Source of the DNA: Epiperipatus broadwayi
Lineage: Eukaryota > Onychophora > Udeonychophora > Euonychophora > Peripatidae
DNA length: 64,000 nt
Direction: 5' to 3'
Assembly: GCA_028023455.1 (NCBI GenBank)
Contig: JAQFVV010006197.1
Span: 16,491,254-16,555,253 of the forward strand
Made by a program: the position numbers and the translations under genes. This document shows, in pieces, positions 1 to 10,855 of this stretch (the stretch's first letter is position 1; each line of letters opens with the position of its first letter). The notes beneath the pieces were generated by a model. It was not told the DNA's origin and searched no databases. It worked only from the letters and a program-made list of their open reading frames with translations.

Positions 1-40
1 CAGCCCGGGTTTCAGATTTAAAAATAAAGTCGACTGATGA

Positions 41-290
41 AATACAAAGTCGGTCAGCTTATTACTTTTCCAGTGAATTTTTTTGGTTTGTTTTTTAATT
101 TTGTTTAAAATAACATAAACGTGGAAATAAAAAAAAAAAGTGTTTTGTTTTTTTACTTTTGATCGGTGTAAAAAACAAAGCTGGCTAATTACTTTTTTAA
201 TTAAATGTTTTGGTTTTGTTTTTTTAATTTTGTTTAAACGTTTAATTTAGTATTAAAAAAATAATGCAAATGTGGAAATAAAGTGTTGTA
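41..290. repeat. Two-unit degenerate tandem repeat
   Basis: Two similar units of about 110-125 bases lie in tandem. Each starts with an ACAAAG(T/C)(C/T)GG block, passes through a T-rich run containing TTTTAATTTTGTTTAAA and closes with GTGGAAATAAA followed by GTGTT. No open frame is shared by the units. It is probably a local duplication inside older repeat DNA. Confidence 0.6.
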
Positions 291-1014
291 AGAATGACGT
301 AAATTTGAAAGAAAAAAAAGGCCCGGAAATGTTATATTAATACATTTTTGCAAAGAAACAGCGCCATCAAGTGATGTACAACTGCTAATAGACAAGTACC
401 CACTTTATATTTTCTAAATTTTCTATGTAAAGTTTTGTTATTTTATATTGTTAGATATGTCTGTGCATGAATAAATATTAATGTTTTCTTAATTATTATT
501 TGGTCTATTTCTCTCTCACCTGTTACTGCATCACCATTAATTTAAAGTTACAAATAACTGTATATGTTAAGTTAAATATGCTGGAGCCTCTGATTAAGAA
601 TAGGAGTTGTTGGGATATTTCAAGCACTGGATTGTGTGCCTGTCTTCCGAAGCATGCTAGCTATATAATATATGGTCAGCTGGCATATGAGTTTGATCCT
701 CAAAACAAATAAAATGCTTTGGATGACAGGTTTTTATTCCAGCAGTCGAGGTGGCCAGTTAGGAAATGTGGCCGTGTTATGCTTTGTATAGCCCGATCTG
801 GTCATGGGTATCATTAATGATTATGCTACCAATGGTATTTTCCCCACTGCTTGAAGGGCTCGTCCGTTCCTGTAGTATTAAAGATATAAAATAATAATTA
901 CCAAGAAGTTTAGATATTAAACTTAGTTAAAAGCAAGATATTAAAACTTATTAAAGCCAAAAGATATATAAAGGTATTTTAAACATGGTTAATATGGTAA
1001 TTTTGGAGGATCCC
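291..1014. other. No gene recognised; one GC-richer patch
   Basis: The stretch is mostly A+T-rich. A GC-richer patch near 735-880 follows an acceptor-like TTTTTATTCCAG, but every frame after it closes within about 20 codons, so no exon is called. The motif GTGATGTACAACT near 371 recurs, inverted and slightly changed, near 6800, which suggests shared old repeat sequence. Confidence 0.5.
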
Positions 1015-1290
1015 AGTTCAATATAGATAATATAATATAAAACAAATAACATTTCATTTAAAAAGTTAATGATATATGCAATCACTTATATATGATAACT
1101 GAAAAATTTATTTTTTTATGGATGTCTTAAGATAATATAATTAAAAAGGTGGGAACACTGGACATTTAGCTAAAATATATAGATAACAATATAAAATAAA
1201 TTAATAAAATTTAATTTAAAAAGTTAATGAAATATGGGATCATTTATATATATGGTAACTGAATAATTATTTTTTTTTATAAAAAAATTT
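1015..1290. repeat. Two-unit AT-rich tandem repeat
   Basis: Two units of roughly 100-120 bases, about 165 bases apart, share the order TATAGATAA, ATATAAAA, TTTAAAAAGTTAATGA, ATCA(C/T)TTATATAT and GGTAACTGAA or GATAACTGAA, ending in a T-run. The spacing and order argue for a tandem duplication rather than chance AT-richness. Confidence 0.6.
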
Positions 1291-2022
1291 TTTTTTTTAA
1301 TAATTTTAATTTATCTAAACTTTTAAAACATAATTAATGATAAAATATTTTTTGCACTCAAGAAATTGTATTTTTACCCAATGGGTGCGAATAGTAAAAC
1401 TTATTTTAAATTTTTGATCATTATTTCAAGAATTTGATTGCTGTGAACAGGTTATCAACAGGTTCCATTATGATGGATAGTGAAATGACTTTTAGATATA
1501 TAGGTTAACTGTGAATAAAAATTAATCAAAGAACGCTAGGTTATTTTCAATACAAATAGACTTTTCTATCTCCTTTTTTTCTTTTATTAATTTAATTCAG
1601 ATTTAAAAGTTTAGAAGGGCAAACTTAAGAAAAGTTTAAAAATGACATTCTTATATGAAGGGAGAAATAAGAACGGTATGTAATGGAATTCTTATACTCT
1701 TAATATAGTATGATGAGCATCTTTCGATATCTACATAACAATATAGCCACAGTGTACATGACTCACTTTTTAAGAGGGCATTAGTATTGTTGGCAATACC
1801 CTAAGCTTCCTTTGCCTAATGTTATGCATCATTCCATTTTAAACAAAACAAATTAGCCGATGTAGATCCAGACATATGGTCGAGTTTGTTTTTGTGATCT
1901 AGAAAGCAATTGTAGAGTATGGTTGTCATGAATCTCTCATGTCATTGGTCATTGTGTTTGTCATCCTTTAATTACACACTCAGCATTTCTGATTCAAATT
2001 TTCTTTTTTATTTCTTTTTTAG
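1291..2022. other. No gene recognised
   Basis: A+T-rich sequence with stop codons in all frames. The last 40 bases form a strong pyrimidine tract ending in TTCTTTTTTAG directly before the candidate exon at 2023. Confidence 0.5.
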
Positions 2023-2087
2023 ATCAAGCCATTGAAAGAATTAAGAAAACAATGATGGAGACAGGGTTAATAGATGGCAGACCTTAG
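2023..2087 (+). CDS. Candidate terminal coding exon
   Basis: A long pyrimidine tract ending in TTTCTTTTTTAG directly precedes this segment, as at a 3' splice site. In the frame that starts with a split codon the segment reads QAIERIKKTM and then METGLIDGRP before TAG at 2085-2087. This would be about 20 C-terminal residues, charged at first and then polar. An AATAAA lies near 2453 and could serve polyadenylation. The composition is less AT-rich than the flanks. I do not recognise a family, and upstream exons are not visible in this window. The segment is short enough to be chance; transcript evidence would settle it. Confidence 0.25.
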
Positions 2088-3107
2088 TTGTGATTTTTGC
2101 TTGAGGCAGTACAATCACTAAGTTGGTTTGGAACTGGATTTGAGTGAAATAAGAATTTCAGCTGGCAAAGACAGTGTGTTTAGACAGTCTATTTAGAAAT
2201 CCCCCTGCCTGTCACATAAGTGGAAGGGACATAGAAAATGATCTGTCTCACACAGCCTGTCTAGATTGTCATTCCTGGCCAATTCACTCATTACAGCAAT
2301 AAAAATGATTATAATATTAGTGATAATGAAACTTGTCTGTTTCATGTATTTTACCCTCACACCTATACCTATGCCAGATTTAAACCCTTTCAAAGTACCC
2401 ATCTAAACTACCTTAAATTACTATACATGTGGGATTGCGAGTGGTAAGTCTGTAATAAAAATAGTATATGTATATATTACAGATATGTTTATTTTAAAAA
2501 TTGCAAGTTTAAAAGATAATTAAGTCTAAATTATTAGTCAATTTTGTGGCTTATTTTATTGAAATTGCATGTATATAAACATATTCCCGATGCTACCATC
2601 CTACATATATATAAAGGTAGAATTAGTTTTATACTAATTATAAATGCAGCTTTTTGTTTAAGTTCTAAACAACTTTTAATTAGACCACTGTAGTTTTCTT
2701 AATATAGCGTGAGTTTAATTTTATAAATCCAAAATTTTAATAACAATTCTCAGAATTTTATAAAGTTGTAAACAAAATGCAGTCGATTGGTAATAATAAA
2801 CCAGGGGACAAAAGGGTGGAAAAACAGAATTAAAATTAGTTTAGTAAATAAATATGTTTTTCCTAAATTGAGTTAATGGATTTTCCAACTGCAATCAAGC
2901 TTGTAAACAACAAGATAGTCAGAATTAAGAAAATTATAAATAGTTCAAATTTTGTAGTCGAAAAATCAGTCATGTATATTACAATTGAGTTGTAAACTGA
3001 ATCCACGCACGTTTACCTTTGAAATGGCGGGGTAAGCAGGCAACCACTTGTCACTTTATCCTTGTCAGGAATGAGAACGTGGCACCACAAACTATAATGA
3101 ACTATAC
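2088..3107. other. No gene recognised; possible 3' UTR then AT-rich DNA
   Basis: The part up to about 2480 could be the 3' untranslated region of the candidate exon before it. A minus-strand open frame of 69 codons at 2193-2402 has no family resemblance and is probably fortuitous. The motif AAATGGCGGGGTAAGC near 3022 combines a CCGCCATTT-like core with a donor-like GTAAGC, but no linked frame was found. Confidence 0.4.
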
Positions 3108-3197
3108 CTCAGCAAAGCAGCCAGTGGTGGGAGAATCTCCATGAACATCAAACCATCGAAGAAGAGTGCCAACTGTATCATCCCCATGTGCCTGAAA
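3108..3197 (-). CDS. Candidate internal coding exon
   Basis: On the minus strand an acceptor-like CTTCACTGCAG is followed by exactly 90 bases (30 codons, no stop) and then the donor-like GAG|GTATAG. The peptide begins FQAHGDDTVGTLLRWFDV and ends with a stretch rich in S, P and T plus a single Cys. Codons are mixed and GC is well above the flanks, as expected for a conserved exon in AT-rich introns. Both splice junctions are in phase 0. I do not recognise the protein family. The alternative is a fragment of an old repeat; a GC-rich island of the ~2 kb repeat family elsewhere in the window looks somewhat similar in setting. Confidence 0.35.
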
Positions 3198-3523
3198 CTG
3201 CAGTGAAGACAACTAACTGGTAATTTAATAAATTTCCAGAGCTCTGTTCATAAACTGTAACTTTCAATTATCTATTTAAAACTAGCTATTTATAAAATCT
3301 GCCTTTATAAATCCATTTTCTAAAATCTGTAAAGAAAGCTTTTAAACACTAATTTCTGTAAAACTCGATCTTGTCTGAATAGAAAACTTATAATGTAAAA
3401 TTCCCTCCTAAAATGTAAAATTATAATAATTGACTTTAAACTATATATATAATTTTCTGCAGTCTTTTATGCTTATGTTGATCTATTCCATTTATTTTAT
3501 AATTTTATCATTTTAATATTACA

Positions 3524-3573
3524 TGTATTTGATATGTCAAATATATAATGTATTTGATATGTCAAATATATAA
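3524..3573. repeat. Perfect 25 bp tandem duplication
   Basis: The 25-base unit TGTATTTGATATGTCAAATA plus TATAA occurs twice without a mismatch, so the duplication is recent. Each unit also holds the near-palindrome TTTGATATGTCAAA. Confidence 0.85.
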
Positions 3574-5880
3574 TTTTAGCCTATTTCTCTGCAAAGATAA
3601 TTTCAAATCTTCGTGATAATAAATATTAAATAATTGAATTATTACTTTTTCACTCACTGTTTCGAGATCGTTATTGTTTTACTGATTAATTTTATGAATT
3701 AATATTATAGTGATCAGTAATGCTCTAGTTAAAATTGTAGTTTGTTCAGCTCTAGTTATAAATTATAACTTTCTATATATGTAATCCGTACATCATAGGA
3801 ATTAGCCGCAAGGATATTATCAAAGATCATATTTATAATGTTTTGTCAGTAATTGCCCCTCAAATATGCTTTGTCCTCCTTAGATTTATATATTTAGAAA
3901 ACAGGTGATATCTTAAACAATTTATTATTTAGTGCCTAAATAGTACATTTGAAATACTAAACTTGAGAACTGGGTTGTATAGATATGCAAATAGACACTA
4001 TATTTAAGGCACACTTAAGTTAATTCAATATATTTGTGTTATATATATGTGTAGGTTGTGAATGTGCCCTTACTAAGTACGTTATGTACATTAACTTCTT
4101 GCTGCATGTTTCTTGATGAGTCGTTGGCGGAGGTCACACTTATCCACTTAGTTCGGGTAAAGCAAACTCTTAGAATTGGAACACAAGAGTCCAGATTATT
4201 AATATTAATGCTTATCCAACTCCCTAGCAAGTCGTTCAGTCTTAGGGCACCGAGCATTTGATGCTGAAGCCCATGAATAATGACCCATTCACACCTAGTT
4301 TTATTAATATTTTAATATGTGCTACAGTGTATATAAGTAAACCTAGAATAAACCAATTTTCTCTCCCTTTAAATTAAATGCTTATTCAGCGTTAAGATAA
4401 ATCCTAATCTAGGTTAACACGATAACCTGCATATCTCCGAGCCTGATTATGTGCTCGACTTAATCTGTTATATATAGATAGATGCCATAGAAGTGCCATT
4501 AGATTAATTATATAACTTTGGCCAATATGTTCCATATGATTTAGCAGACTACAAAAGAGCTAGAATTTGGCATATCAATATAAGCATGGACTTGAATACC
4601 GCACATCATTTTTATTAAACATTTATAATGAGATATGTAGAACCTAATCTCATTAACTATGCAATGCCTGTGAGCATAATCTTCCACATTCCAATTACAT
4701 AATTTTGTACATTTTAGTTTTAATTTCTTTTATTTTCTTTATTAAATTAATATTATTTAAAATGTAACTCGTTTTCATGTCCTTATTGTCTGTGAATTCA
4801 TTTTTCATCCAACTCCATATTAATTTGTACTTGCATCATTATAGATATAGAGACCACTTTATTAGATTTAATAATTAGTCATTAATATAGTAACGGTTCA
4901 CTTAGCCATTAGCGTATATATCCATCTAATTCAGTGTCAAATTTAGTTATTCCATGAGTCTTGTGTTCCACTCTGATTTTACTGCCAGACTGTGGTTAAA
5001 TTGAATGCATGTGTAATTTAGGAAATGTCATCCATAGGGTGTTAAATCATTGTGCAGGGATAAAAGGATTGAACGTTGGTCGGATTCTGGATCTTACTAT
5101 CTAGACTCGATCAGCTTTAATATATTTTACCTGTGTTCTGAATTTTGTTGCGTGTTTGTACAAATCTTATCGCTACATGTTATAGTTGCGAATTTGAATA
5201 CAAAAAAATTTATAGTACAAAAAGCATTTAAAATTGCAATTTATTGAACATATCATAGATTAATACGCTCCAAGATTAAAAGGATGGTTGCATTAAAAAG
5301 TAGATGTTATTTGCAATCATACTTACAAGAAACTTGACATTTATTTTTTAGAAGTATGAAATTTCATTAAACACTAAAATTGCTAATTTGGATTTCCAGT
5401 ATTTTTATAATACTGAACCATGGAATTCTCTCAAGGAGAGTGTTATGGATACAAAAAATCTAATCTTCATTTCCACTTTAAAAAAAAAATCATAACTGTT
5501 TTTCTCACAATGATTTAATTAAAAGAATACATAACATGTGCTATTTCCTGTTTGACAGAATAATAAATTAAGTGTGGATTTCATAAATATAAGAATATGA
5601 AAGCAGAAGTTTAACAATCAACAAGAAGGCTTTAAAATGATTGGTGAATGAAAACTGGTTGTGGTCACTCTATATCTTTTTTTATGCATTGAAAGCAATA
5701 TATAATCATGAAAAGTGGCATCATAATCCTATTAAGTAAAGCAACGGCTATCTTTTAAATGATGACAATAATTTTTTGAACAGGTGAAAGGAGTATTTTA
5801 ATTATCTCTTGAATTATGATATAAGAATTGAGATCACTTTTTTTAATAATATATCCATTTTATCTAATCATTTAGATTTG
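3574..5880. other. No gene recognised; one GC-richer island
   Basis: A GC-richer island at about 4055-4270 has overlapping short frames on both strands (67 and 72 codons) that resemble no family known to me. The rest is A+T-rich, with stops in every frame. A CTGCAGTCTTTTAT-like motif upstream near 3460 is shared with the ~2 kb repeat near 8835, so part of this area may be a badly eroded extra copy of that repeat. Confidence 0.4.
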
Positions 5881-6300
5881 GACAAAATATAGACAGTTTC
5901 AAAACAGCTCTTTGTAATCATACAAAATGAAAAGACTGTAGATCCTGATGAAATACTTTAAAGTTTAAAATATGGTGGTGATATGTTAGGTACAAAAATA
6001 TTTGAATTTTTTAAGAATATATGGAACCAGGAAGTTGAACCACTGACTAAGAATCATATTGTTTCAATTTTTAAAAATAAAGGAAATAAACAAGATAGCA
6101 GCAATTACCATGGAACATCATTATTTTCTACTACAGCAAACATACTTTCAAGGATTTCGTTAAATGTGTTGCTTCCAGTCATAGACGAATGATTACCAAT
6201 GACAGTGGCTTTTGTTACCAGTCTAATAACAGTGGCTTTTGTTACCAGACTAATGCAAGAAAAGTAGTCAGACTAAATCTATGGCACTGCACCTGGATCT
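5881..6300 (+). pseudogene. LINE reverse-transcriptase fragment
   Basis: Plus-strand frames resemble the N-terminal part of a non-LTR reverse transcriptase. A stretch reading KTVDPDEIL is followed by KYGGDMLGTKIFEFFKNIWN and IVSIFKNKGNKQDSSNYHG, then SLFSTTANILSRISLNVLLP. The (N/R)YHG-SL-S--A-ILSRI-LN-LLP pattern is the conserved block found in RTE-, CR1- and Jockey-like LINEs ahead of the catalytic region. Stops after TVDPDEIL and after PVIDE, with no catalytic Asp motif downstream, show a decayed fragment. A 27-base tandem duplication has expanded the segment after the block. No 5' or 3' end of an element is visible. Confidence 0.7.
6202..6255. repeat. 27 bp tandem duplication in the LINE fragment
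   Basis: The unit ACAGTGGCTTTTGTTACCAG followed by TCTAATA or ACTAATG occurs twice with period 27 and two mismatches. It repeats the part of the reverse transcriptase that precedes the LMQEK residues. Confidence 0.8.
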
Positions 6301-7239
6301 CCTTTTATGCAAGTTATTTTAATGCGATTTTGAAGTTATGCAATTCATGTTTCTTCTTAATATCCTTCATATTTCACTATATTTATTAGATATCAAGAAA
6401 TTTAAATTATTAATAACTTATTTTGACTTGAAATACTTTTTTTTTTTTCAAAAATATATTATATTAGCTGCTAACGTGAATATGGCCTGAAGCTGTATTT
6501 AGAATCTTAGTTTCTATATAAATAACCTACTTATATTAATGAGTAAATAATAATATATTTATACTTCAATATAAAAATATCGCAACAAATATTCAAAAAA
6601 TTTAAACTTTTAAAACGTATTTTGTTAGGTATAACAGAAATAAATAATTCTAGATTTTTAAAATAAATAATGAAGATTTTATTGATTTTTTAAACTGAAA
6701 ATATTTCTAATGATAATGTATAATCTTTTTGTTTTGATTGCAATCTCATTTTTTTAATATAGAAACAGAAAACCATTAACACAGCAAAAAATTGAAAGTG
6801 GCGCTAGTTGTACATCACATCATGAATAAAAATAAACTAGCTAAGAGATTTTTTAGGCATAATTGCTGAGAAATTCTTGACTTAGTTTAAGGATAAGTCA
6901 CAATACATCACATCACATCGAATCTGATTTCTTACTAGTTTACAAACAAATGCTAGCGGTAATGATTAAAATATGTATGAAAAATATAAAATTAAATACT
7001 GTAGTTAATAAAAAAAGTTAAAAAATTTGTCTTGTATTAATTTTTTCAAATATTTGAAATTTTTTATTAGTCATACTTTATTTTTTTAATGCAAATTTTG
7101 AAGTAATTTTTCCTTGTTGCTTTGCTTTTATGTGAATTCTGAAAATTACAGCACCTATCCACCATTTTTCAAAGTAAGTTACATTTATTTTTGTGCGATT
7201 TCTTTTGTGCACATTTTCTGAGGAACCTATCTACCGCAT
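6301..7239. other. No gene recognised
   Basis: A+T-rich DNA with no convincing frame. Near 6800 it carries an inverted partner of the GTGATGTACAACT motif seen near 371. Confidence 0.5.
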
Positions 7240-7420
7240 AAAACAAGATCCAGGTGTATAAAGTTTCAGTAAAAAGATTGCTTCCCATTATACATCAATG
7301 ATTACCAAAGTTAATGTGGTTTTAGAAAATCAAGAAGCATTCTATATGTGATTTTTGTTATCAGACTATTGCAAGAAAAGTAGTCAGGAAAGATCTATGA
7401 CGTTGCTTGAAATTTTAAGT
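7240..7420 (+). pseudogene. Second fragment of the same LINE segment
   Basis: This segment repeats the order of the fragment near 6170-6290: a TTGCTTCC(A/C)(G/A)T block, ATGATTACCAA, TTTTTGTTA(C/T)CAGACTA, then TGCAAGAAAAGTAGTCAG and ATCTATG. In translation it reads LLPIIHQ and, after interruptions, FCYQTIARK, matching the same part of a LINE reverse transcriptase. It is a separate, diverged insertion or an old duplication of the first fragment, about 1.1 kb downstream in the same orientation. Confidence 0.6.
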
Positions 7421-7779
7421 GCTTATATATTAACTTGCCCTATCTGTGTTTCTGTCAGGATGACCACCTTTTAAATTTTTTAACAATGAAAAAACATTTG
7501 TTCTCATTTAGAACTCTCACTCACATCCTTATGCTTATCAAAAAAAAATCTTTAGCAACTGAGCCAATGAAAATATAAAATTTTATTCATATTGATTTAA
7601 CTCATACTTAACTATTTAAAAGTAAATATTTTCTATTAAAATTTAAATTATTATTCTGAAATAATTGATATTTCATAAATATTTTGTAAAAAAAATAATA
7701 AATATGTAAAAAAAAGTTAGAGAATTATATGTTTTGATTTCCAAAATCAAAATGAATAGAACTGATGTAATGTGATGCA

Positions 7780-9930
7780 CTATGACTTCTCCTTATACTG
7801 AAGCAGTCAATCTTAGCTTAAGATTGAGCTTCCTAGTTCCAGCTACAAACCTGTCTTTAAACCCTATATCCCATCCCGCTCCTTTTGTCGTGTATATATA
7901 TTTTATGTATACATTTGAGATGCGCACCTAAATTATAAAATTTTAACTTTTAAATTAACATTTTTATTATTATTAATTTTATGGTTATTAATTCTTTTTA
8001 TTAAAATACATAGGTGCGGCTCAAATATATATATATAGGAGCAAAATTACTAACAAAAGATTGATGTTTTAAATATTTTATTATAAGTCATTTTTTTTAA
8101 AACTTTTTCTTTTTAAATTGCTTGTTTTTTTCTTTTAAACTGTATATTTTGTAAAATCCAATATGGAAGATGCTACAGTAATTGTTTAAAAATAATTAAA
8201 GGCGTTGGAAGCCCTATTGTTTTAATCTGGGATAGGTAGTTTTAATTAAAGTTTTACTTAAGGGGATTAAGATTAAAGATACTTTTGTTATAAACATTTT
8301 GTCAAATCTATTTCTAATCTGGAAATAGATTTGAATTTATTTTTGGATGTTATCTTACTGTTGCATCTTCAAAAACAACCGATAAAGAAAAAGTATAAAA
8401 TGACTGAATTTTGAGTCACAGATTAGATTAGCTACTCTAGTAAAAATGATTGTTAACATCGCTGTGACACTAAAAATGACGTAGCAGTAAATCCACCACC
8501 CTTCTCGGCCCTGTAGGTCATCATCTGCCGCTACCGTAATATCCTGCTGCCCTGAAATGAAGAAAGGTCTAAAAAAGAACTTTAGAATGCTAATAGAAGT
8601 TTTCTGCCACTGAAGTACTTGCATTTCAATCGCCATGCATGTGCCATACTTTAAAATGGACTCTTAAAATTGAAAGGTAAATTTCCAAGCCGCCACCTAA
8701 TAGTCAATCTAGCCTAACTAATCTCATCAAGATTTCTTTCATAACTGATTTAACTTTATATAAAATGTAATTTGCTTTTAAATGATTTTTATAAATCTAA
8801 TTTTCTCTCATATGCTCTAACTTTCTTTAATTCTGGTGCAGTCTTTTATTTATAGTTATTCATTACTTGATTTTATATGTCTATTTTGTTTATTAATATG
8901 CCAATCTCATGCAATCTGACGAGCTGAATTTTCTAAAATCCTTTCTTCTTTTTAAGTAAACCTTCATTAAGTAAGTTTAATGTTCCCTTAAAATATAATG
9001 TATTAATTAATTAATACACTCGCCAGATTGTTTTAAGAGTCAACATTTTATTTATGTTTTAATATAAAAATATATATTTGTTTAACTCTGGATTTTCTAC
9101 CCGGGGTGAATCAAGAACTTTGGCTAATTAACACTCTGAAATCTTATTAAATATTATTTAATTCTGAAAAAGTGACTTATTAATTGTTTTCTATATAACT
9201 GCTAGTTTTTATTTTATTGTTCCATACTCTTAAAATCTCAAATACAGTATTTAAATATTCCAGTTATTATAAAATCAACGAAGGTGGGATTGATTTGTTT
9301 TAAATAGCAGAATAAGGGAAGGGGTAAATCTTAATGTTTCTTTTGCTAAATAAAATCTTCAAGTATATTTTAATAAATAAAATTTCTCTCTCTATATATA
9401 TATAACTGCATAGCGTATTATTTGTCTAAATTATAGTACTCAAACAAGGGTCATTTATTTTAAAGCAGTAAAATTTATTCAATGTCGTTAGTGATATGTA
9501 TCATTACTGCATTACTGACATTTGGCTATCTTCGTATATAGATAAATTATGTGCTTCTTTCTAGTTTTCTAATCTGGGGGTTGCGACAAGTTCAAACGCA
9601 TAGATTTCTTCTCATATCTCATTCCGTAGATAGTTGAGCTATTCGGAATCACATTTATTTTGTATAAAATGCCTCTGGCGGTGATCCTGTAAGTTTGGCA
9701 CATGCTATGCATATTCACTTCATAGATAAAAGGCCTCTCGCGTCGGTTATACCAGCAAAAGTCTGGGCCACGCCATGCCTATCCACTTTTCTCTAAGCAC
9801 TACCCGAGAAGGGGGGCTTAGACTTCATTCTCGTCCAGAAGCATGACCATCTCCTCTTAATTATTCTTTTGGCTATTATGTCAGTACCGCACCAACTTCG
9901 TATTATTTCTTTTGCTTATGACCTAGTTTT
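7780..9930. repeat. Unclassified ~2 kb repeat, copy 1
   Basis: This segment is collinear with 36355-38370. The clearest matches are GAAGCAGTCAATCTTAG with GAAACAGTCAACCTTAG at the left edge, TTTTGTCGTGTATAT with TTTTGTCATATGTATAT, ATGGAAGATGC, the block TCAAATCTATTTCTAATCTG with TCAAATCTATTTCCAATCTG (about 55 aligned bases ending in TTGCATCT), a GC-richer island at 8480-8640, and repeated GC-rich units near 9660-9795. No protein is shared. The 8480-8640 island has an open minus-strand frame with an acceptor-like TTCATTTCAG, but the corresponding island near 37100 encodes something unrelated, so it is read as repeat sequence. Confidence 0.65.
9660..9795. repeat. Two-unit GC-rich tandem repeat
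   Basis: Two imperfect units of about 66 bases lie head to tail. Read on the minus strand, both follow the order GTG(G/A)ATA, GCAT(G/A)GC(G/A)TG, CCA(G/A)ACTT, then an ACCG--GC block, AGAGGC and TTTTAT. The GC content is far above the surroundings. A related single unit can be seen near 38170-38230 in the second copy of the ~2 kb repeat. Confidence 0.65.
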
Positions 9931-10689
9931 AGTGCTGTAATAATACTGAAATTGCGCTCTGTTTAAAATATATATAAATGCAAACTACTTCTAGTTTTAT
10001 TGATTAAATTTATTTCAATCATATACAATCCCACCGTCGTAATTTATATATCTATTTAAGAGTATATGCCTTGGGAAAAATAAAGCATTCGTCTTACTAT
10101 TGTTAAAATAATTTTTCATTAAATATTTTGTCATAGATTCAAATATAATCAAATGTTCTCAAATGTATTTTATTTATTTTCACGACCATAATGGCGTGAA
10201 AATAATTTATCTTATATCTGTAATGAATCCCAGAATGCTCCCTGAAATAATGTTAGTCACCATGTTTCAGAACTGTAATCCAAAGCGTTAATAAGCATTT
10301 TATGCAAATTCTTTGTAATAGTTGATTGGCATTTTAATATTGAACCCACCAAAGATGTGTTTATTTATAATATATTTAGCTAATTAATAAAAGAGCATAT
10401 GAGAAATAATAGCATGAATGACACTATGTAATCATCTACTGCTTGCTCATACACGTACACACTAATGTATATAATTAAGTCACAATTAATAATTTGTCAT
10501 TATATTAAACTATATTTTATTGTCTAACTTATTTGAGTAGTTCGAATTCCTTTTCTTCCACTTCCACACATACAGCCACGCTTATATATTATTTTAATAT
10601 AGTCATAGTTAATAGATGTCTCATTGTTTTGCTCAGCTTTGCTAGTCGGCTGGATTAAGATTAATTCTCATGTGCCATCACTATTATGA
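9931..10689. other. No gene recognised
   Basis: A+T-rich sequence with stops in all frames. It may be the right part of the ~2 kb repeat, because a SINE-like copy follows at a similar distance in both repeat copies (near 10.7 and 39.05 kb), but base-level similarity in between is weak. Confidence 0.4.
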
Positions 10690-10848
10690 TATTCATTAGG
10701 TGTTAGATCTAGGGCTTAGAGAGTGGGTTCGAATTCAGGCTGGTCCTTGACCTAAATTTCAGGATTGACTGGGTTTGAAGTACATTTTGTGAGTTCCAGC
10801 TCATGTTAGATGGATAAACATGTTTTGACCAGTACAATATGAAGTCAG
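10690..10848 (+). mobile_element. tRNA-derived SINE-like copy
   Basis: A pol III B-box-like GGGTTCGAATTC at about 10727 is followed by a body that matches the copy near 39150: TCC(T)TGACCT, a GGATTGACTGGGTTTGA block, CATGTTAGATGGATAAACAT and the terminal GACCAGTACAATA. The A-box half is eroded. The 3' end abuts the 3' end of the minus-strand CR1-like LINE, so the two elements meet tail to tail. Confidence 0.55.
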
Positions 10849-10855
10849 GAATCTC

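Noticed and set aside
4039-4261. Overlapping 67- and 72-codon frames in a GC-richer island
   Set aside because: No family resemblance, no clear splice borders, and the two frames overlap antisense; kept only as an island note.
8355-8636. Minus-strand frame with a transmembrane-like WWIYCYVIFSVTAML segment after an acceptor-like TTTCAG
   Set aside because: It lies in the ~2 kb repeat at the position matched by the 37.1 kb island, whose frame encodes something different. A repeat explains both better than two exons.
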